Source of the DNA: Bradyrhizobium sp. KBS0727
GTDB lineage: Bacteria > Pseudomonadota > Alphaproteobacteria > Rhizobiales > Xanthobacteraceae
NCBI RefSeq assembly: GCF_005937885.2
Contig: NZ_CP042176.1
Location: 1,855,501 to 1,919,500 of the forward strand
Reading direction: 5' to 3'
DNA length: 64,000 bases
Positions 18,663 to 29,198 of the stretch are shown in pieces. Position 1 is the first letter of the stretch, and each line of letters begins with the position of its first letter. A program made the position numbers and the translations under genes. The notes below the pieces were generated by a model. It saw only the letters and a program-made list of their open reading frames with translations. It ran no database searches and had not been told where the DNA came from.

Positions 18663-19910
18663 TCACCGCCTGAATCTTGCCACCAATTCCACATGCGGCG
18701 TGTAGCGAAACTGATCCACCGGCGTGACGCCGTCGATCTTGTAGCCGCCGTCGATCAGGATTTTGGCGTCGCGCGCAAAGGTCGCGACATTGCAGGACAC
18801 CGCGACCACCGTCGGGACCTTGCTGGCGGCGAGCTGGGTCGCAACCGCCTGCGCGCCCTGCCGGGGCGGGTCGAATACAACAGTGTCGTAGTCGCGCAGC
18901 TCTTGCGGCACCAGCGGCCGCCGGAACAGGTCGCGCATCTCGGCCTTGAGCGGTTTCAACCCCGACGTCGATGTCGCCGCTTTCTGCAGCGCTGCGATCG
19001 AGCTAGCGTCGTTGTCGAACGCCGCCACCCGTGATTTCGCGGCCAGCCGCAGCGCAAACGGGCCGACGCCGCAGAAGAGGTCGGCGATGTGCTTGGCGCG
19101 CTTGCAATGATCGGCGACCAGCGCGGCCAGGGTTTCCTCGCCGGCCGCGGTGGCCTGCAGGAACGATCCCGGCGGCAGCGCGACCTGTGCGGCGCCGATC
19201 GGGATCACCGGCGGCGTTCGCATCAAGACCAGTTCGCCATGGCGCGTCAGCCGCGCCAGCCGGTGTTGCTTGGCGATCTCGGAAAGGGTGGCGATCAACT
19301 TGGTCGACACCGGCCCGGAGCCGCGGACGTCGACATCCAAACCGCTCGCGGTGGCCGTGACCTGAATGTCGAGCGGCTTGCCGACACCGATCAACGGTTC
19401 GGCGATGGCCCAGGCGGCCTCGATCGCGCCGTCGAGATGCGGGTCGAGGATCGGGCAGCGGTCGATCGGGATGATGTCGTGCGAACTGGCCGCGGCGAAA
19501 CCGACCTTGAGCACGTCGTGGGTTCCCATCCGCGCGTGCAGGGTGATGCGGCGGCGGCCCGCGCCATGGGCATCGACGAGGGGGGCGACCTCGCACGCGA
19601 TGCCGGATTGCGCCAATGTCGTCACCACGATGTCGCGCTTCCAGGCACGATAGGGCGCCGTCTCCCAGTGTTGGATCGCGCAGCCGCCGCAAACGCCGAA
19701 ATGCGGACAGAACGGCGTCACGCGTTCGGGACTGGGGCGTTCGACCGCAATCAATTGGCGGCGGTCGGGATGGTGGCCGGGGACCGGCGCCACCTCGACG
19801 GTTTCGCCGCCGAGCGTATACGGCACGTAGACGCTTTCGCCGCCTCTGGCCGTGACGCCGTCGCCGCGGTGGCCGACATGGTCGATGACGAGCCGTTCGG
19901 TGTCAGCCAC
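18663..19910 (-). CDS. Class I SAM-dependent 23S rRNA-type (uracil-5) methyltransferase, RumA/RlmD-like
   Basis: A 415-residue methyltransferase of the TrmA/RumA family. The N-terminal TRAM-like domain is followed by an iron-sulfur motif [10 protein letters not shown] (Cys68, Cys74, Cys77) and a further Cys in DRCPIL. The SAM fold has [11 protein letters not shown] and FDPPRQGA, and the catalytic loop is [10 protein letters not shown]. It would methylate C5 of a uridine in 23S rRNA; the exact site is not known from sequence. It overlaps the upstream tlyA-like gene by 8 bases, so translation is likely coupled. Confidence 0.92.
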   Translation of the reverse strand: MADTERLVIDHVGHRGDGVTARGGESVYVPYTLGGETVEVAPVPGHHPDRRQLIAVERPSPERVTPFCPHFGVCGGCAIQHWETAPYRAWKRDIVVTTLAQSGIACEVAPLVDAHGAGRRRITLHARMGTHDVLKVGFAAASSHDIIPIDRCPILDPHLDGAIEAAWAIAEPLIGVGKPLDIQVTATASGLDVDVRGSGPVSTKLIATLSEIAKQHRLARLTRHGELVLMRTPPVIPIGAAQVALPPGSFLQATAAGEETLAALVADHCKRAKHIADLFCGVGPFALRLAAKSRVAAFDNDASSIAALQKAATSTSGLKPLKAEMRDLFRRPLVPQELRDYDTVVFDPPRQGAQAVATQLAASKVPTVVAVSCNVATFARDAKILIDGGYKIDGVTPVDQFRYTPHVELVARFRR

Positions 19911-20664
19911 GGCGCGCCCCGATGAAGAACTCGATATTGCCGTCGCCGCCCGCGATTGACGACGGGAACACCTGGATATCGGTGCAGCCGAGCGACGCCG
20001 CGAACGCCGAGATGTCGTCGCAGATTTCCTGATGCACCATCGCGTTGCGGATGATGCCGTGCTTGGAGTGTTTTCGCTCGGCTTCGAATTGCGGCTTGAT
20101 CAGCGCCAGCAGCTGCGTCGGCGCCGCCGCCAGCGACAGCGCCACCGGCAGCACGGCCTTCAGGGAAATGAAACTGACGTCGATGACGACGACGTCGGGG
20201 CGCGCCGGCAGCCGCTTGCCTTCGTAGGTGCGAATATCCGTTCCTTCCATCGACACGATGTGGGGATGGTTCTGCAGGGAGTGATGCAACTGGCCGTGGC
20301 CGACGTCGACGGCGAAGACGAGGCTGGCGCCGTTCGCCAGCAGCACCTCGGTGAAGCCGCCGGTGGAAGCGCCGACGTCGAGGCAGACATGGCCTTCGAT
20401 ATCGATTGGATACTGTTCCAGCGCGCCGGCCAGCTTGACGCCGCCGCGGGATACCCAGGGGTGGGCGGGTTGCGCGGAAATCTCCGCGTCCGCAGCGATC
20501 ATCTCCGAGGCCTTCAGCACCTGCTTGCCGCCGGCGACCACGAAGCCCGCCTCGATCGCGGCGCGGGCGCGGGCGCGGCTTTCGAACAGGCCGCGCTCGA
20601 CCAGCAGCACGTCCGCGCGCTTGCGGGGAGAGGTTTCGCTGTCGCTCTTGTTCGCCAAGTTCAA
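19903..20664 (-). CDS. TlyA-family rRNA (cytidine-2'-O)-methyltransferase
   Basis: A 253-residue protein with an N-terminal S4 RNA-binding domain (about 17-75: [25 protein letters not shown]) and an FtsJ-like methyltransferase domain with [16 protein letters not shown] and the late KPQFE. TlyA homologues methylate ribose in 16S and 23S rRNA and affect capreomycin response in mycobacteria; that activity is inferred here. The gene is joined by overlaps to its upstream neighbour (4 bases) and to the downstream TRAM methyltransferase (8 bases), forming a three-gene operon. Confidence 0.93.
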   Translation of the reverse strand: MNLANKSDSETSPRKRADVLLVERGLFESRARARAAIEAGFVVAGGKQVLKASEMIAADAEISAQPAHPWVSRGGVKLAGALEQYPIDIEGHVCLDVGASTGGFTEVLLANGASLVFAVDVGHGQLHHSLQNHPHIVSMEGTDIRTYEGKRLPARPDVVVIDVSFISLKAVLPVALSLAAAPTQLLALIKPQFEAERKHSKHGIIRNAMVHQEICDDISAFAASLGCTDIQVFPSSIAGGDGNIEFFIGARRG

Positions 20665-21224
20665 CTCGTTTTGCCGGATGCGCGACCTGCCGCGAGAACC
20701 ACACAGGCCTCGAACGAGGTGAGGTCGTGCCAGATATCCGAAGGCGCCTGCCGCGGCGTCACCAGTCCGGCGCCATGCAGGTCGAGCGCGTGAATCATCA
20801 TGAGATTGTCGGACAGGCCGAAATCCTCGACCGCGAGCCCATTTCTGTCGATCAGATGGCCGTCGGCGGATTTCGTCACGGCGTCAAATCGCGCGACGCG
20901 CTCGACATAGAAGGCCGGATCGTTGCTGTAGGCGAGGCAGAACTTGCCGCGGCCGGCCATGTAGCCGAGCTCATAGACGGTGCCGGCATCCGCGCCTGGT
21001 CCGCGAAACGGCGTCAGGTTGGCAATGATCGCGTCGGCCATATCCATCATCGCTTCATTGCCCTTGAAGATAGTAAGCGAGGCGTCGCCGGCTGCGAGGT
21101 CAACCGCGCTGTCGAGCGGATAGAGTCCGCGCACGCCGTGGCGGGCGCAGATCGCAGCTTTTCGCTTTCCGATGTCGACGGCGTCCGGCAGGAACACATC
21201 GGGGCCAGCCAGATAGATCTTCAT
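20661..21224 (-). CDS. Nucleoside 2-deoxyribosyltransferase-like protein
   Basis: A 187-residue member of the family that transfers or hydrolyses deoxyribose from nucleosides. The typical start MKIYLAGPDVF and the acid cluster ADAIIANLTPFRGPGADAGTVYELGYM contain the catalytic Glu. Such enzymes salvage or clean nucleotides; the substrate here is unknown. It is the first gene of the operon with the two RNA methyltransferases and follows dxs in the same direction with a 92-bp gap that holds a hairpin. Confidence 0.88.
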   Translation of the reverse strand: MKIYLAGPDVFLPDAVDIGKRKAAICARHGVRGLYPLDSAVDLAAGDASLTIFKGNEAMMDMADAIIANLTPFRGPGADAGTVYELGYMAGRGKFCLAYSNDPAFYVERVARFDAVTKSADGHLIDRNGLAVEDFGLSDNLMMIHALDLHGAGLVTPRQAPSDIWHDLTSFEACVVLAAGRASGKTS

Positions 21225-21248
21225 GGGGCACCGGCGGTCTTTTCCGAC

Positions 21249-21271
21249 GGCGAAGCGGTTACCGCTTCGCC
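21249..21271. terminator. Perfect hairpin downstream of dxs
   Basis: GGCGAAGCGG (21249-21258), loop TTA, CCGCTTCGCC (21262-21271), starting 45 bases beyond the dxs stop. There is no T-tract on the minus strand, so termination strength is uncertain. It may also shape the leader of the deoxyribosyltransferase gene. Confidence 0.45.
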
Positions 21272-21316
21272 TGACAACGCTTACGCGCCGCGCACCGGGA
21301 TCGGGCCGGCCTGCAA

Positions 21317-23242
21317 TCAGGCCAGCTTAACTGTCTCGGCCTTGTAGTCCTTGCCGAGCGCGTCGAACACCTTGGCCACGATGCCCTTGGCGTCGAGGCC
21401 GGCGTGGGCATACATCGCATTCGGCGAGTCGTGGTCGATGAACTCGTCCGGCAGGATCATCGCGCGCATCTTCAGGCCGCCGTCGAGCATGCCGTGGTCG
21501 GACAGCGTCTGCAGGACATGCGAGCCGAAGCCGCCGATCGCGCCTTCCTCGATGGTCAGCAGCACCTCGTGGTCACGCGCCAGCTTCAGCACCAGATCGA
21601 CATCCAGCGGCTTCATGAAGCGGGCGTCGGCAATGGTGGTGGACAGGCCGTGGGCGGCGAGCTCGTCAGCGGCCTTCTCGCATTCGGCGAGGCGGGTGCC
21701 GAACGACAGCAGCGCGACCTTGTTGCCCTGGCGGACCACGCGGCCCTTGCCGACTTCGAGGGGAATGCCGACTTCCGGCATATCGACGCCGCGGCCTTCG
21801 CCGCGCGGATAGCGCACCGCGCTCGGGCGGTCGTTGATCGCGACCTGGGTGGCGACCATGTGCACCAGTTCGGCCTCGTCGGAGGCCGCCATGATGACGA
21901 AGTTCGGCAGACAGCCGAGATAGGCGTTGTCGAACGAACCGGCATGGGTGGCGCCGTCAGCGCCGACCAGGCCGGCGCGGTCGATTGCGAAGCGGACCGG
22001 CAGGCTCTGGATCGCGACGTCGTGGACCACCTGGTCGTAGCCGCGCTGCAGGAAGGTCGAATAGATCGCGCAGAACGGCTTGTAACCTTCGGTGGCGAGG
22101 CCGGCCGCGAAGGTCACTGCATGCTGCTCGGCGATGCCGACGTCGAAGGTTCGGTTGGGGAAAGCCTTGTTGAAGATGTCGATGCCGGTGCCCGAGGGCA
22201 TCGCGGCGGTGATGCCGACGATCTTGTCGTCCTTTTCGGCTTCCTTGACCAGGCTCTGGCCGAACACGTTCTGGTAGGACGGTGCATTCGGCTTGGACTT
22301 GGCCTGGGTGCCGGTAGCGACGTCGAACTTGGCGACGGCGTGGTATTTGTCGGCGGAGGCTTCCGCCGGGCCGTAGCCCTTGCCCTTTTGGGTCACGACG
22401 TGGACCAGGATCGGGCCGGTCTCCATGTCGCGGACGTTCTTCAGCACCGGCAGCAGATGGTCGAGGTTATGGCCGTCGATCGGACCGACATAGTAGAAGC
22501 CGAGCTCTTCGAACAGCGTGCCGCCGTCCATCATGAAGCCGCGGGAATATTCCTCGACGCGGTTGGCGCGGTTGGCGATGATCTTCGGCAGCCGCTTGTT
22601 GATCTGCTTGGCGGCCTCGCGCAGCGTGCGATAGGTCTTGCCGGAGTAAAGCCGCGACAGGTAGGCCGACATGGCGCCGACCGGCGGCGCAATCGACATG
22701 TCGTTGTCGTTGAGGATGACGATAAGGCGCGAATTCATCGCGCCGGCATTGTTCATGGCCTCGTAGGCCATGCCGGCGGACATCGCGCCGTCGCCGATCA
22801 CGGCGATCACGTTGTTCTTGCCGCCGGACAGGTCGCGGGCCACCGCCATGCCGAGGCCGGCGGAAATCGAGGTCGAGGAGTGCGCGGCGCCAAACGGATC
22901 GTAGTCGCTCTCGGTGCGCTTGGTGAAGCCGGACAGGCCGCCGCCGGTGCGCAGCGTGCGGATTCGGTCGCGGCGTCCGGTCAGGATCTTGTGCGGGTAG
23001 GCCTGATGGCCGACGTCCCAGATCAGGCGATCGCGGGGCGTATCGAAGATGTAATGGATCGCGGTGGTCAGCTCGACCACGCCGAGGCCGGCGCCGAAAT
23101 GGCCTCCGGTCACCGACACCGCGTCGATGGTTTCCTGTCGCAGCTCGTCGGCGACCTGCTGCACCTGCTCAATCTTGAGCTTGCGGAGATCATCGGGCGT
23201 GCGGATGGTGTCGAGAAGCGGCGTTTTACTAAATGTGGTCAC
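21317..23242 (-). CDS. dxs: 1-deoxy-D-xylulose-5-phosphate synthase
   Basis: First enzyme of the non-mevalonate isoprenoid pathway, thiamine-diphosphate dependent, condensing pyruvate with glyceraldehyde 3-phosphate. It has 641 residues from the GTG start chosen here. The ThDP motif [18 protein letters not shown] is present, with [17 protein letters not shown] and the central [19 protein letters not shown]. The ATG at 23263 adds seven residues (MQNWNIA) and has no Shine-Dalgarno, whereas GGAA lies before the GTG and homologues begin [10 protein letters not shown]. Possibly first gene of the isoprenoid part of this cluster. Confidence 0.95.
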   Translation of the reverse strand: MTTFSKTPLLDTIRTPDDLRKLKIEQVQQVADELRQETIDAVSVTGGHFGAGLGVVELTTAIHYIFDTPRDRLIWDVGHQAYPHKILTGRRDRIRTLRTGGGLSGFTKRTESDYDPFGAAHSSTSISAGLGMAVARDLSGGKNNVIAVIGDGAMSAGMAYEAMNNAGAMNSRLIVILNDNDMSIAPPVGAMSAYLSRLYSGKTYRTLREAAKQINKRLPKIIANRANRVEEYSRGFMMDGGTLFEELGFYYVGPIDGHNLDHLLPVLKNVRDMETGPILVHVVTQKGKGYGPAEASADKYHAVAKFDVATGTQAKSKPNAPSYQNVFGQSLVKEAEKDDKIVGITAAMPSGTGIDIFNKAFPNRTFDVGIAEQHAVTFAAGLATEGYKPFCAIYSTFLQRGYDQVVHDVAIQSLPVRFAIDRAGLVGADGATHAGSFDNAYLGCLPNFVIMAASDEAELVHMVATQVAINDRPSAVRYPRGEGRGVDMPEVGIPLEVGKGRVVRQGNKVALLSFGTRLAECEKAADELAAHGLSTTIADARFMKPLDVDLVLKLARDHEVLLTIEEGAIGGFGSHVLQTLSDHGMLDGGLKMRAMILPDEFIDHDSPNAMYAHAGLDAKGIVAKVFDALGKDYKAETVKLA

Positions 23243-23263
23243 AGCGATATTCCAATTTTGCAT

Positions 23264-23590
23264 GTCGGGGCGAACGGCCCGACGCGAGATGGGGTGCGCG
23301 TTAACCGCGCAGTGAAAATCCGGGCGCCGGTGCCACTTCGGCAGGCCGGAACCCGATTTGAAAGCCTAGATGCACTCCGGATCAAACCATGTGATATGCA
23401 TCACGTTGGTAGCTTCAACCCTTCCCGGTCAGTTTCTTCAGGTATTTGAAGTGCTTGTTGCCGCCGGAAATCGGCGGCAGGCTACTCTTCTCAGCCCATA
23501 GAAGTGCAAGCTTTACACCAAACCGGGCCCCAAAGCCAACCCGCCGAACGAGCCCGGTTCCCGGTCGAGGGACCGTGATATCGCCGGTTT
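23264..23590. other. Intergenic region, about 330 bp, upstream of dxs
   Basis: No convincing gene. A perfect 8-bp hairpin lies at 23459-23479 (TGCCGCCG / CGGCGGCA, loop GAAAT). The dxs promoter should be here, but I could not assign it. Confidence 0.5.
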
Positions 23591-24910
23591 TTAACCGCGG
23601 CGCCGCGCAGAAGGTTCCATTTCGCCCAAATCGGTGGCAGCGGAGGCGTCCGTTTCGGCGGTTTCGATCCTTTTCCAGGCCCATTCGCGGGTCGCCGGAT
23701 CGCCGGTCGCGACCGCCAGCGCCGCGTCGGGAACAGCCATGCGTGCAGCGAGGGGGATCGGTCCGCAGACGATCATGAAGAAATCGTAGGCGTGGGGCCG
23801 CTCGTTGGCCATCACGAACTGGAAGTGGACCCGGAAGAACTTCCACCGGAACACGTTGTAATGCTCGGGGCTGATGATGTCGCGAAACCGCACCGACACG
23901 ATTCTCGGATTGCGCCTGTTCGAACCGACGTCGATGTCGTGGCCGGCGATCGGATCGAACGGAAAGAAATTCATCACGTCCTTGCGCGACTGGCAGTCGA
24001 TCCAGTCGATCGAGGGCTCGACCGCCAGCATCCGCAGATCGTCGCGGAACGGTTGCGACACCGCGTGGAAGCCGACGATCGGGAAGTTTCCGCCGATCGT
24101 CAAAAGCACGATGCGCGGGCCATGGCGCCCGAGGTCGGGATCGAGTTGTAGCGCGCGCGCCAGCATTTCGGTGCCCAGGAACGATCCCGAGCTATGGCCG
24201 ACGACGACGATTTCATCGGCATCGCTCTCGCGCGCCGTCCTGACCAGGTGTTGCGCAAAGCGGTCGATGCGCTGGTCCCATTCGGGGCGGGCGCGATGCG
24301 AGAATTCCCAGGTCCAGATCGTGTCCGACAGCACATAGAGCAGGTAGGTCTGGTTTTCGGTGTATTTGAGCACGGTACCGAGCACGGCCACGAACGCCGC
24401 CAGTGCGGCCGCAATGCTGAAGGCATCCGGGATGCCGATCGCATCGAGCCCTTTCTCGAACGCATAAGCGAGGCCGGCGGCAACGATCGCCTCCAGCAGC
24501 AGCAGGAAATGCGGATAGGTGATGAAGGTCGCAAAGCGCCAATTCGCCCGCCAGAATCGCGCAATGGTGCCGGAGAACATCAACCGCCAGTAGATCCAGA
24601 CCGCCTGCAGCACCGTGCGCCAGACCGGCTGCGCGAGGTCGCGCTGGATGAAATCCTCAAACCGCAGGAAGTCGTAACTGGTGCGGGTCTGCCAGTCGTC
24701 CGCCTTGGTCTCGATGGTCCAGGACGCGATCTCGCCGTCGGGCGACGCCTGCGGGCGGCCCAGGGTGGCGGAAAGCTGGTAGAGCCTGGAGAATTTCCGC
24801 AGTTCGGTCCTGAACATACGATAATACTGCGCCAGCCCGCGCGGGTCGTATCCCTGGATGTAGATGATATGGCGGTGCTGAACGCGCACGTACTGTCCCC
24901 GGACTACCAT
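23591..24910 (-). CDS. Hypothetical membrane protein with an alpha/beta-hydrolase-like nucleophile motif
   Basis: A 439-residue protein. Two or more hydrophobic segments lie at about 110-190 (e.g. YPHFLLLLEAIVAAGLAYAF and SIAAALAAFVAVLGTVL), and the later part has IVVVGHSSGSFLG, a G-x-S-x-G-like nucleophile elbow, followed by RIVLLTIGGNFP. The start at 24910 is used because the upstream ATG at 24934 lies in a dispersed repeat. The N-terminal RHIIYIQGYDPRG also fits a hydrolase oxyanion region. Lipase, esterase or thioesterase activity is only inference. Confidence 0.78.
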   Translation of the reverse strand: MVVRGQYVRVQHRHIIYIQGYDPRGLAQYYRMFRTELRKFSRLYQLSATLGRPQASPDGEIASWTIETKADDWQTRTSYDFLRFEDFIQRDLAQPVWRTVLQAVWIYWRLMFSGTIARFWRANWRFATFITYPHFLLLLEAIVAAGLAYAFEKGLDAIGIPDAFSIAAALAAFVAVLGTVLKYTENQTYLLYVLSDTIWTWEFSHRARPEWDQRIDRFAQHLVRTARESDADEIVVVGHSSGSFLGTEMLARALQLDPDLGRHGPRIVLLTIGGNFPIVGFHAVSQPFRDDLRMLAVEPSIDWIDCQSRKDVMNFFPFDPIAGHDIDVGSNRRNPRIVSVRFRDIISPEHYNVFRWKFFRVHFQFVMANERPHAYDFFMIVCGPIPLAARMAVPDAALAVATGDPATREWAWKRIETAETDASAATDLGEMEPSARRRG

Positions 24911-24911
24911 A

Positions 24912-25013
24912 GCGTTTTCGAGCGAAGTGGACACCGGTTCGCGTCAAGAAAACGCGTCAAAACAAAGAGTAGAGCCCGGATCTGCTTCAACCAGAACCGC
25001 TAGGGCTCTAGTG
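24912..25013 (+). repeat. Dispersed intergenic repeat, GCGTTTTC/GAAAACGC family, copy 5
   Basis: GCGTTTTCGAGCGAAG at 24912, inverted arm GAAAACGC at 24948-24955, then a hairpin with TAGAGCCC (24970-24977) / GGGCTCTA (25003-25010) and inner ATCTG / CAGAAC. The most complete copy next to that at 5274. It abuts the start codon of the hydrolase-like gene. Confidence 0.85.
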
Positions 25014-25162
25014 GGACTATATCAGGCCGTTCCACGCCCCAAGAGCTAATTCGATGACAAATTGGGCAGCCGTCATGTCACAGGCGGACACCGGGTGCTG
25101 ATTTCGCATAATGTTCTCGAATATCGGCCGGGCCTGCGCGGATTCGACGCTCCGCTTGAGGC

Positions 25163-25414
25163 CTACTGCACGTCGAGCGGTTCGGTTCCGGTTACCTGGC
25201 CGGAGGCGTCGGTGGTGATCTTGTCGACCCGGGCCTCGGCCTGCCGCAGCAATTCCTCGCAGCGTCGTTTCAGCGCCTCGCCGCGCTCGTAGATGGCGAC
25301 CGATTCCTCAAGCGGCACCTTGCCGTCCTCGAGCCGTCGCACGATCGATTCCAGTTCCTCGATCGCGCGCTCGAAGGAAAGCTTCTTGACGTCCGTCTGG
25401 GTATTTTCGGCCAT
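25163..25414 (-). CDS. xseB: Exodeoxyribonuclease VII small subunit
   Basis: An 83-residue helical subunit of the single-strand exonuclease. The family signature LSFERAIEELESIVRRLEDGKVPLEESVAIYERGEALKRRCEELL is clear and the ATG at 25414 begins MAENTQTDVKK. The large subunit gene xseA is not in the window. It lies between the HDAC-like gene and the hydrolase-like gene in the same direction, a typical rhizobial setting. Confidence 0.95.
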   Translation of the reverse strand: MAENTQTDVKKLSFERAIEELESIVRRLEDGKVPLEESVAIYERGEALKRRCEELLRQAEARVDKITTDASGQVTGTEPLDVQ

Positions 25415-25488
25415 TGTTGCGTTCCCGGTTGCGCCCCGTTGGAAGCGCAGAATCAAACAAATTTCTAGGGACGTATTGTGGCGGGGAT

Positions 25489-26415
25489 CTAGCCGGCCAT
25501 CAATGCGGTGACGTGCGCCGCCACCGACTCTTTCAGCCCCTGCAGGTCGTAGCCGCCCTCCAGCACCGAGACAACCCGTCCCCCCGCGCTGGCGTTGGCG
25601 GTGTCCATCAGCTTGCGCGTGACCCAGCCGAAATCCTCGGCCTTGACGTTGAGGGAAGCCAGCGGATCGCGGTAATGCGCGTCGAAGCCGGCCGAAATGA
25701 TGATCAGTTCGGGGCTGAATTTCTGCAACTGCGGCAGGATCAGGTTTTCGAACGCGGCGCGGAATTTGACGCTGCCGTCCTCGGAGGCGAGCGGCGCATT
25801 GACGATGGTGTCGTGCTCGCCGCGCTCGCTGCTGGCGCCGGTGCCGGGAAACAGCGGCATCTGGTGCGTCGAGCAATACATCACGGTCGGATCGGCCCAG
25901 AAGATGTCCTGGGTGCCGTTGCCGTGATGGACGTCGAAATCGACGATGGCGGCGCGGCCGATGCCGTATTTGCGCTGGGCGTGACGGGCGGCGATCGCGA
26001 CATTGTCGAAGAAGCAGAAACCCATCGGCTTGTTGATCTCGGCGTGATGGCCGGGCGGACGCACCGCGACGAAGGCGTTTTGATGCGTGCCGGCCATCAC
26101 GGCGTCGGTCGCGGCGATCGCGCCGCCGACGCCGCGCATGACGGCTTCCCAGGTGCCGGGCGACATCGAGGTGTCGCCGTCGAGATAGATCATGCCGCTG
26201 GTGGGCGCGATGTGGCGGAGTTCGCCGATATAATGCTCGCCATGGCAGAGCGCGACGGAATCGAGGCTGCCTTCCGGCGCCTCGCCGCGAACCAGCGCCT
26301 TGAAGCGATCTTCGCCCAAAACCTCGCCGACCGCGCGCAGCCGGTCGGGGCGTTCGGGGTGCCCCGGGGGCGTCAAATGGTCGAGATAGGCGGAATGCGT
26401 CAGAAGCAGAGTCAT
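25489..26415 (-). CDS. Histone deacetylase family protein (acetoin utilisation/HDAC-like)
   Basis: A 308-residue zinc deacetylase fold. The His pair RPPGHHAE (His123, His124), the zinc motif [11 protein letters not shown] and the second-site Asp in [12 protein letters not shown] are all present. Bacterial members deacetylate acetylpolyamines, acetoin-related substrates or proteins; substrate unknown. The start at 26415 gives [13 protein letters not shown] and lies just after AGGA. The opposite-direction long reading frames over this gene are shadows. Confidence 0.92.
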   Translation of the reverse strand: MTLLLTHSAYLDHLTPPGHPERPDRLRAVGEVLGEDRFKALVRGEAPEGSLDSVALCHGEHYIGELRHIAPTSGMIYLDGDTSMSPGTWEAVMRGVGGAIAATDAVMAGTHQNAFVAVRPPGHHAEINKPMGFCFFDNVAIAARHAQRKYGIGRAAIVDFDVHHGNGTQDIFWADPTVMYCSTHQMPLFPGTGASSERGEHDTIVNAPLASEDGSVKFRAAFENLILPQLQKFSPELIIISAGFDAHYRDPLASLNVKAEDFGWVTRKLMDTANASAGGRVVSVLEGGYDLQGLKESVAAHVTALMAG

Positions 26416-26528
26416 GCAAAATCCTGGCGCATTTCGATTGCGCTTGGCGGGAAGGTTCCAATCTAAGCGGTCATCGCCCGCTCGGAAAGAGCCATCGCTG
26501 CGGGATAACGCGGGCCCTGGCCCCCGGT

Positions 26529-28187
26529 TCAGTTGATCCTGACGATGCGGCCGCCCGCGGTGGGGCCGATCGGGCTGTTCGTCCTGAAATAGGCATGCAA
26601 GGCGTCGCTGTCGTAGCTGCCGGTTTGCAGCTTGGTACCATCCCGAAGCACGGTAAAACCGTCGCCGCCGACGGCGAGGTAGTTGTTGACCGTGACGCGA
26701 TAGGACGCGGCAGGCGCGATCGGTTGCCCGTTCAACGACATCCGCTCGGCGACGACGCGCTCGCCGTCGCCTTTGGTGCCGTCCCAGGCGTAGCTGAACC
26801 CCTTCGAGACCTGCAGGATGCGCGGCCGCTTCGGATCCAGCCATTGCTGTTCCAGCAGGTCCTTGATCTGCTTTCCGCTCAGCGTCAGCGTCACCAGCTG
26901 GTTGCGGAACGGCTGGCTGGCGAACAGGTCGGCAAACGTGACCGCGCCGTTGTCCTTGCGCGCAATGTCGGTGCGCACGCCGCCGGGATTGGTGAAGGCC
27001 ATCACCGCACTGCCGCTCTCCGCGGTGCTGGTCGCGGCCAACTGGGCGTCGGCGATGATATCGCCGAGCGGGCTCTCGCCGGCATTGTTCGGCGTGCGCG
27101 ACAGCGTCTCCGTCACCGAACCCGCCGGACGGTTGGCGATCGGGGCGGCGACCCGGTCATAGGCTTCGAGCAGCGCAGTCTGATCGGGATCCCGGGCCAG
27201 GTCGGGGATGCGGACGATGCTGTTGTTGGCCTTGGCGCTGACGACGTCGCGGGTGACGGGATCGAGCGTGAGGTCGATCGCGGTAACCAGCGTGCCGTAT
27301 TTGTCGCCGCTGGTGACAAGCCTTCCGTCGATCTCGCAGATATAGGCCTGATGGGTGTGGCCGGAGACGACGACGTCGATCGCGTGATCGAACTTCTTGA
27401 CGATATCGACGATCGGGCCTGCGATAGCAGGGCACTCGTTATAATCGCCTGCCGGCATGCCGCCCTGATGGATCAGCACCACGATCGCCTCGACGCCGCG
27501 CGCCTTCAATTCCGGGACCAGCGCGTTCACGGTCTCGACCTCGTCGCGGAACTCGAGACCGGTGGCACTCTGCGGCGAAATGATTTCAGGCGTGGCCTTC
27601 AGCGTCAGGCCGATGAAGGCCACCGGGATGCCGTCGAATGTGCGGATCTCGTAGGCGGGAAACACGGTCTTGCCGCTGCTCTTGTCGATCGTGCTGGCGG
27701 CGAGATAGCGGAACTTCGCGCCGCTAAACGGATGCGGCCCCTGGCAGGTATCGACCGGGTGGCAGCCGCCGTTCTGCATCCGCAGCAACTCGTCCTTGCC
27801 CTCGTCGAACTCGTGATTGCCAACGGCAGAAAGCGCCAGCCCCATCATCGACATCGACTCGATGGTCGGCTCGTCGTGGAACATCGCCGACAGAAACGGG
27901 CTGGCGCCGATCAGGTCGCCGGCGGCGACGAATATCGTGTTGTTGTGGCCGTCGCGAAGCTGGTTGACCAATGTTGCCATCCGCTCGGCGCCGCCGGCGT
28001 TGACCACGATCTTCCTGGTCTTGTCGGCGGGATCGGCGATCCGGATGCCGCCCGGCGGCGGGCGGAGGTTACCGTGAAAATCGTTGACGGCGAGAATGCG
28101 CAATTCCACCGGCGCTGCGGTTTGGGCGAGGGCCGGTGAGGCGAGCGTGGTGAGCAGCGCAAATGCTGCGGAGATATGATGTCTCAT
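26529..28187 (-). CDS. Periplasmic metallophosphoesterase / 5'-nucleotidase-like protein
   Basis: A 552-residue protein. The signal peptide ends near residue 21 (ASPALA). The calcineurin-like metallophosphoesterase domain has [11 protein letters not shown] near the N-terminus, [14 protein letters not shown] and HTHQAYIC; the C-terminal 5'-nucleotidase domain has NPGGVRTDI and YLAVGGDGF. It would hydrolyse nucleotides or sugar phosphates outside the cytoplasm to supply phosphate or nucleosides. Monocistronic. Confidence 0.93.
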   Translation of the reverse strand: MRHHISAAFALLTTLASPALAQTAAPVELRILAVNDFHGNLRPPPGGIRIADPADKTRKIVVNAGGAERMATLVNQLRDGHNNTIFVAAGDLIGASPFLSAMFHDEPTIESMSMMGLALSAVGNHEFDEGKDELLRMQNGGCHPVDTCQGPHPFSGAKFRYLAASTIDKSSGKTVFPAYEIRTFDGIPVAFIGLTLKATPEIISPQSATGLEFRDEVETVNALVPELKARGVEAIVVLIHQGGMPAGDYNECPAIAGPIVDIVKKFDHAIDVVVSGHTHQAYICEIDGRLVTSGDKYGTLVTAIDLTLDPVTRDVVSAKANNSIVRIPDLARDPDQTALLEAYDRVAAPIANRPAGSVTETLSRTPNNAGESPLGDIIADAQLAATSTAESGSAVMAFTNPGGVRTDIARKDNGAVTFADLFASQPFRNQLVTLTLSGKQIKDLLEQQWLDPKRPRILQVSKGFSYAWDGTKGDGERVVAERMSLNGQPIAPAASYRVTVNNYLAVGGDGFTVLRDGTKLQTGSYDSDALHAYFRTNSPIGPTAGGRIVRIN

Positions 28188-28230
28188 GGCGCCATAATAA
28201 ATATCAGGCGCGACGCTTTTGCGAAAGCTT

Positions 28231-28308
28231 GTAGCCCGGATGAGCGTAGCGACATGCGGGATGAAAGCGAGGCGAAACTCCGGATGTCGCTACGCTCATC
28301 CGGGCTAC
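28231..28308. repeat. Dispersed repeat with perfect 25-bp inverted arms
   Basis: Left arm 28231-28255 (GTAGCCCGGATGAGC...) and right arm 28284-28308 are exact reverse complements, with a 28-base loop between them. It resembles the GTAGCCCGGATGAGC family of Bradyrhizobium (memory). Confidence 0.85.
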
Positions 28309-28319
28309 GCCTAAAACGC

Positions 28320-29081
28320 CTACCCCCTCTTGCGCGAGAAGAACGCCTTGAAGGCGGCGATCGCTTCCCGGGAGCGCATCCGTTCGCCGAACAGATGGCC
28401 TTCCTGGTCGATCCGGCGCGTCATGTCCTCCGGCGGCAGCTTCAACAGCTTGCGCGAGATCGCGACCGCTTCCGCCGGCAGCGCGCAGATTTCGCGCGCG
28501 ACCTTGCGCGCTTCGGCTTCGGTATGTCCCGGCGATACCACGACGTTGACGAACCCCGCGGTATGGGCGTCGTCGGCGGTGACGGTGCGTCCCATCACCA
28601 GCATCGCGAAGGCGCGCTGGTGGCCCATGGTGCGCGGCATCAAGAGGCTCGAGGCGCCCTCGGGCACCAGTCCGAGATTGATGAACGGCGTCGAGAACGT
28701 CGCGGTCTTGCTGGCGAGCACGTAATCGCAATGGAACAGCATGGTGGTGCCGATGCCGATCGCGATGCCGTCGACGGCGGCGATCAGCGGCTTGACGTTA
28801 TGCGCCAGCGAATAGAGAAATTTTGCGGCGTTGGAGGCGCGCGGCGTGTCGGTATTCGAGGTGCCGTCTTTCAGGAAATCCTCGAGGTCGTTGCCGGCGG
28901 TGAACACGCCGGAGCCGCCGGTGATGACGATGCAGCGGATCTTCGGATTGTTCTGCGCCGTGTCGATGGCATCGCTCATCAGGCGATACATCTCCTGGGT
29001 GATCGCGTTCTTCTTCTCGGGCCGACGCAGCGTGATCACGCGCATCGCGTCTTCGTCGGTGACAATGAGGTGCCCGGTCAT
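28320..29081 (-). CDS. Enoyl-CoA hydratase/isomerase family protein
   Basis: A 253-residue crotonase-fold protein. The oxyanion segment GNDLEDFL and the catalytic region GIGTTMLFHCDYVLA and FINLGLVPEGASSLLMPR are present; RPEKKNAIT is the substrate-CoA segment. It would hydrate or isomerise enoyl-CoA in fatty-acid or aromatic beta-oxidation. It lies near acyl-CoA genes at the window ends but has no clear operon partner. Confidence 0.92.
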   Translation of the reverse strand: MTGHLIVTDEDAMRVITLRRPEKKNAITQEMYRLMSDAIDTAQNNPKIRCIVITGGSGVFTAGNDLEDFLKDGTSNTDTPRASNAAKFLYSLAHNVKPLIAAVDGIAIGIGTTMLFHCDYVLASKTATFSTPFINLGLVPEGASSLLMPRTMGHQRAFAMLVMGRTVTADDAHTAGFVNVVVSPGHTEAEARKVAREICALPAEAVAISRKLLKLPPEDMTRRIDQEGHLFGERMRSREAIAAFKAFFSRKRG

Positions 29082-29198
29082 GAAGGTGTCCCTGAAGCAG
29101 GCGGCGACGGTGCCGCTGGCGAGTCATCAGCCTACATCCTACATGATCCCTGAAAAGGCCCAAATCGCCGCACCCGTTTTCCCCCAAAGGATGACGCA

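Noticed and set aside
21404..23449. 681-residue open frame opposite dxs
   Set aside because: Shadow of dxs; dxs has all its motifs and the other frame has none.
25163..26461. 432-residue frame on the minus strand covering xseB and the deacetylase gene
   Set aside because: Only its last 83 residues are real protein (XseB); the rest is a frame shadow of the HDAC-like gene.
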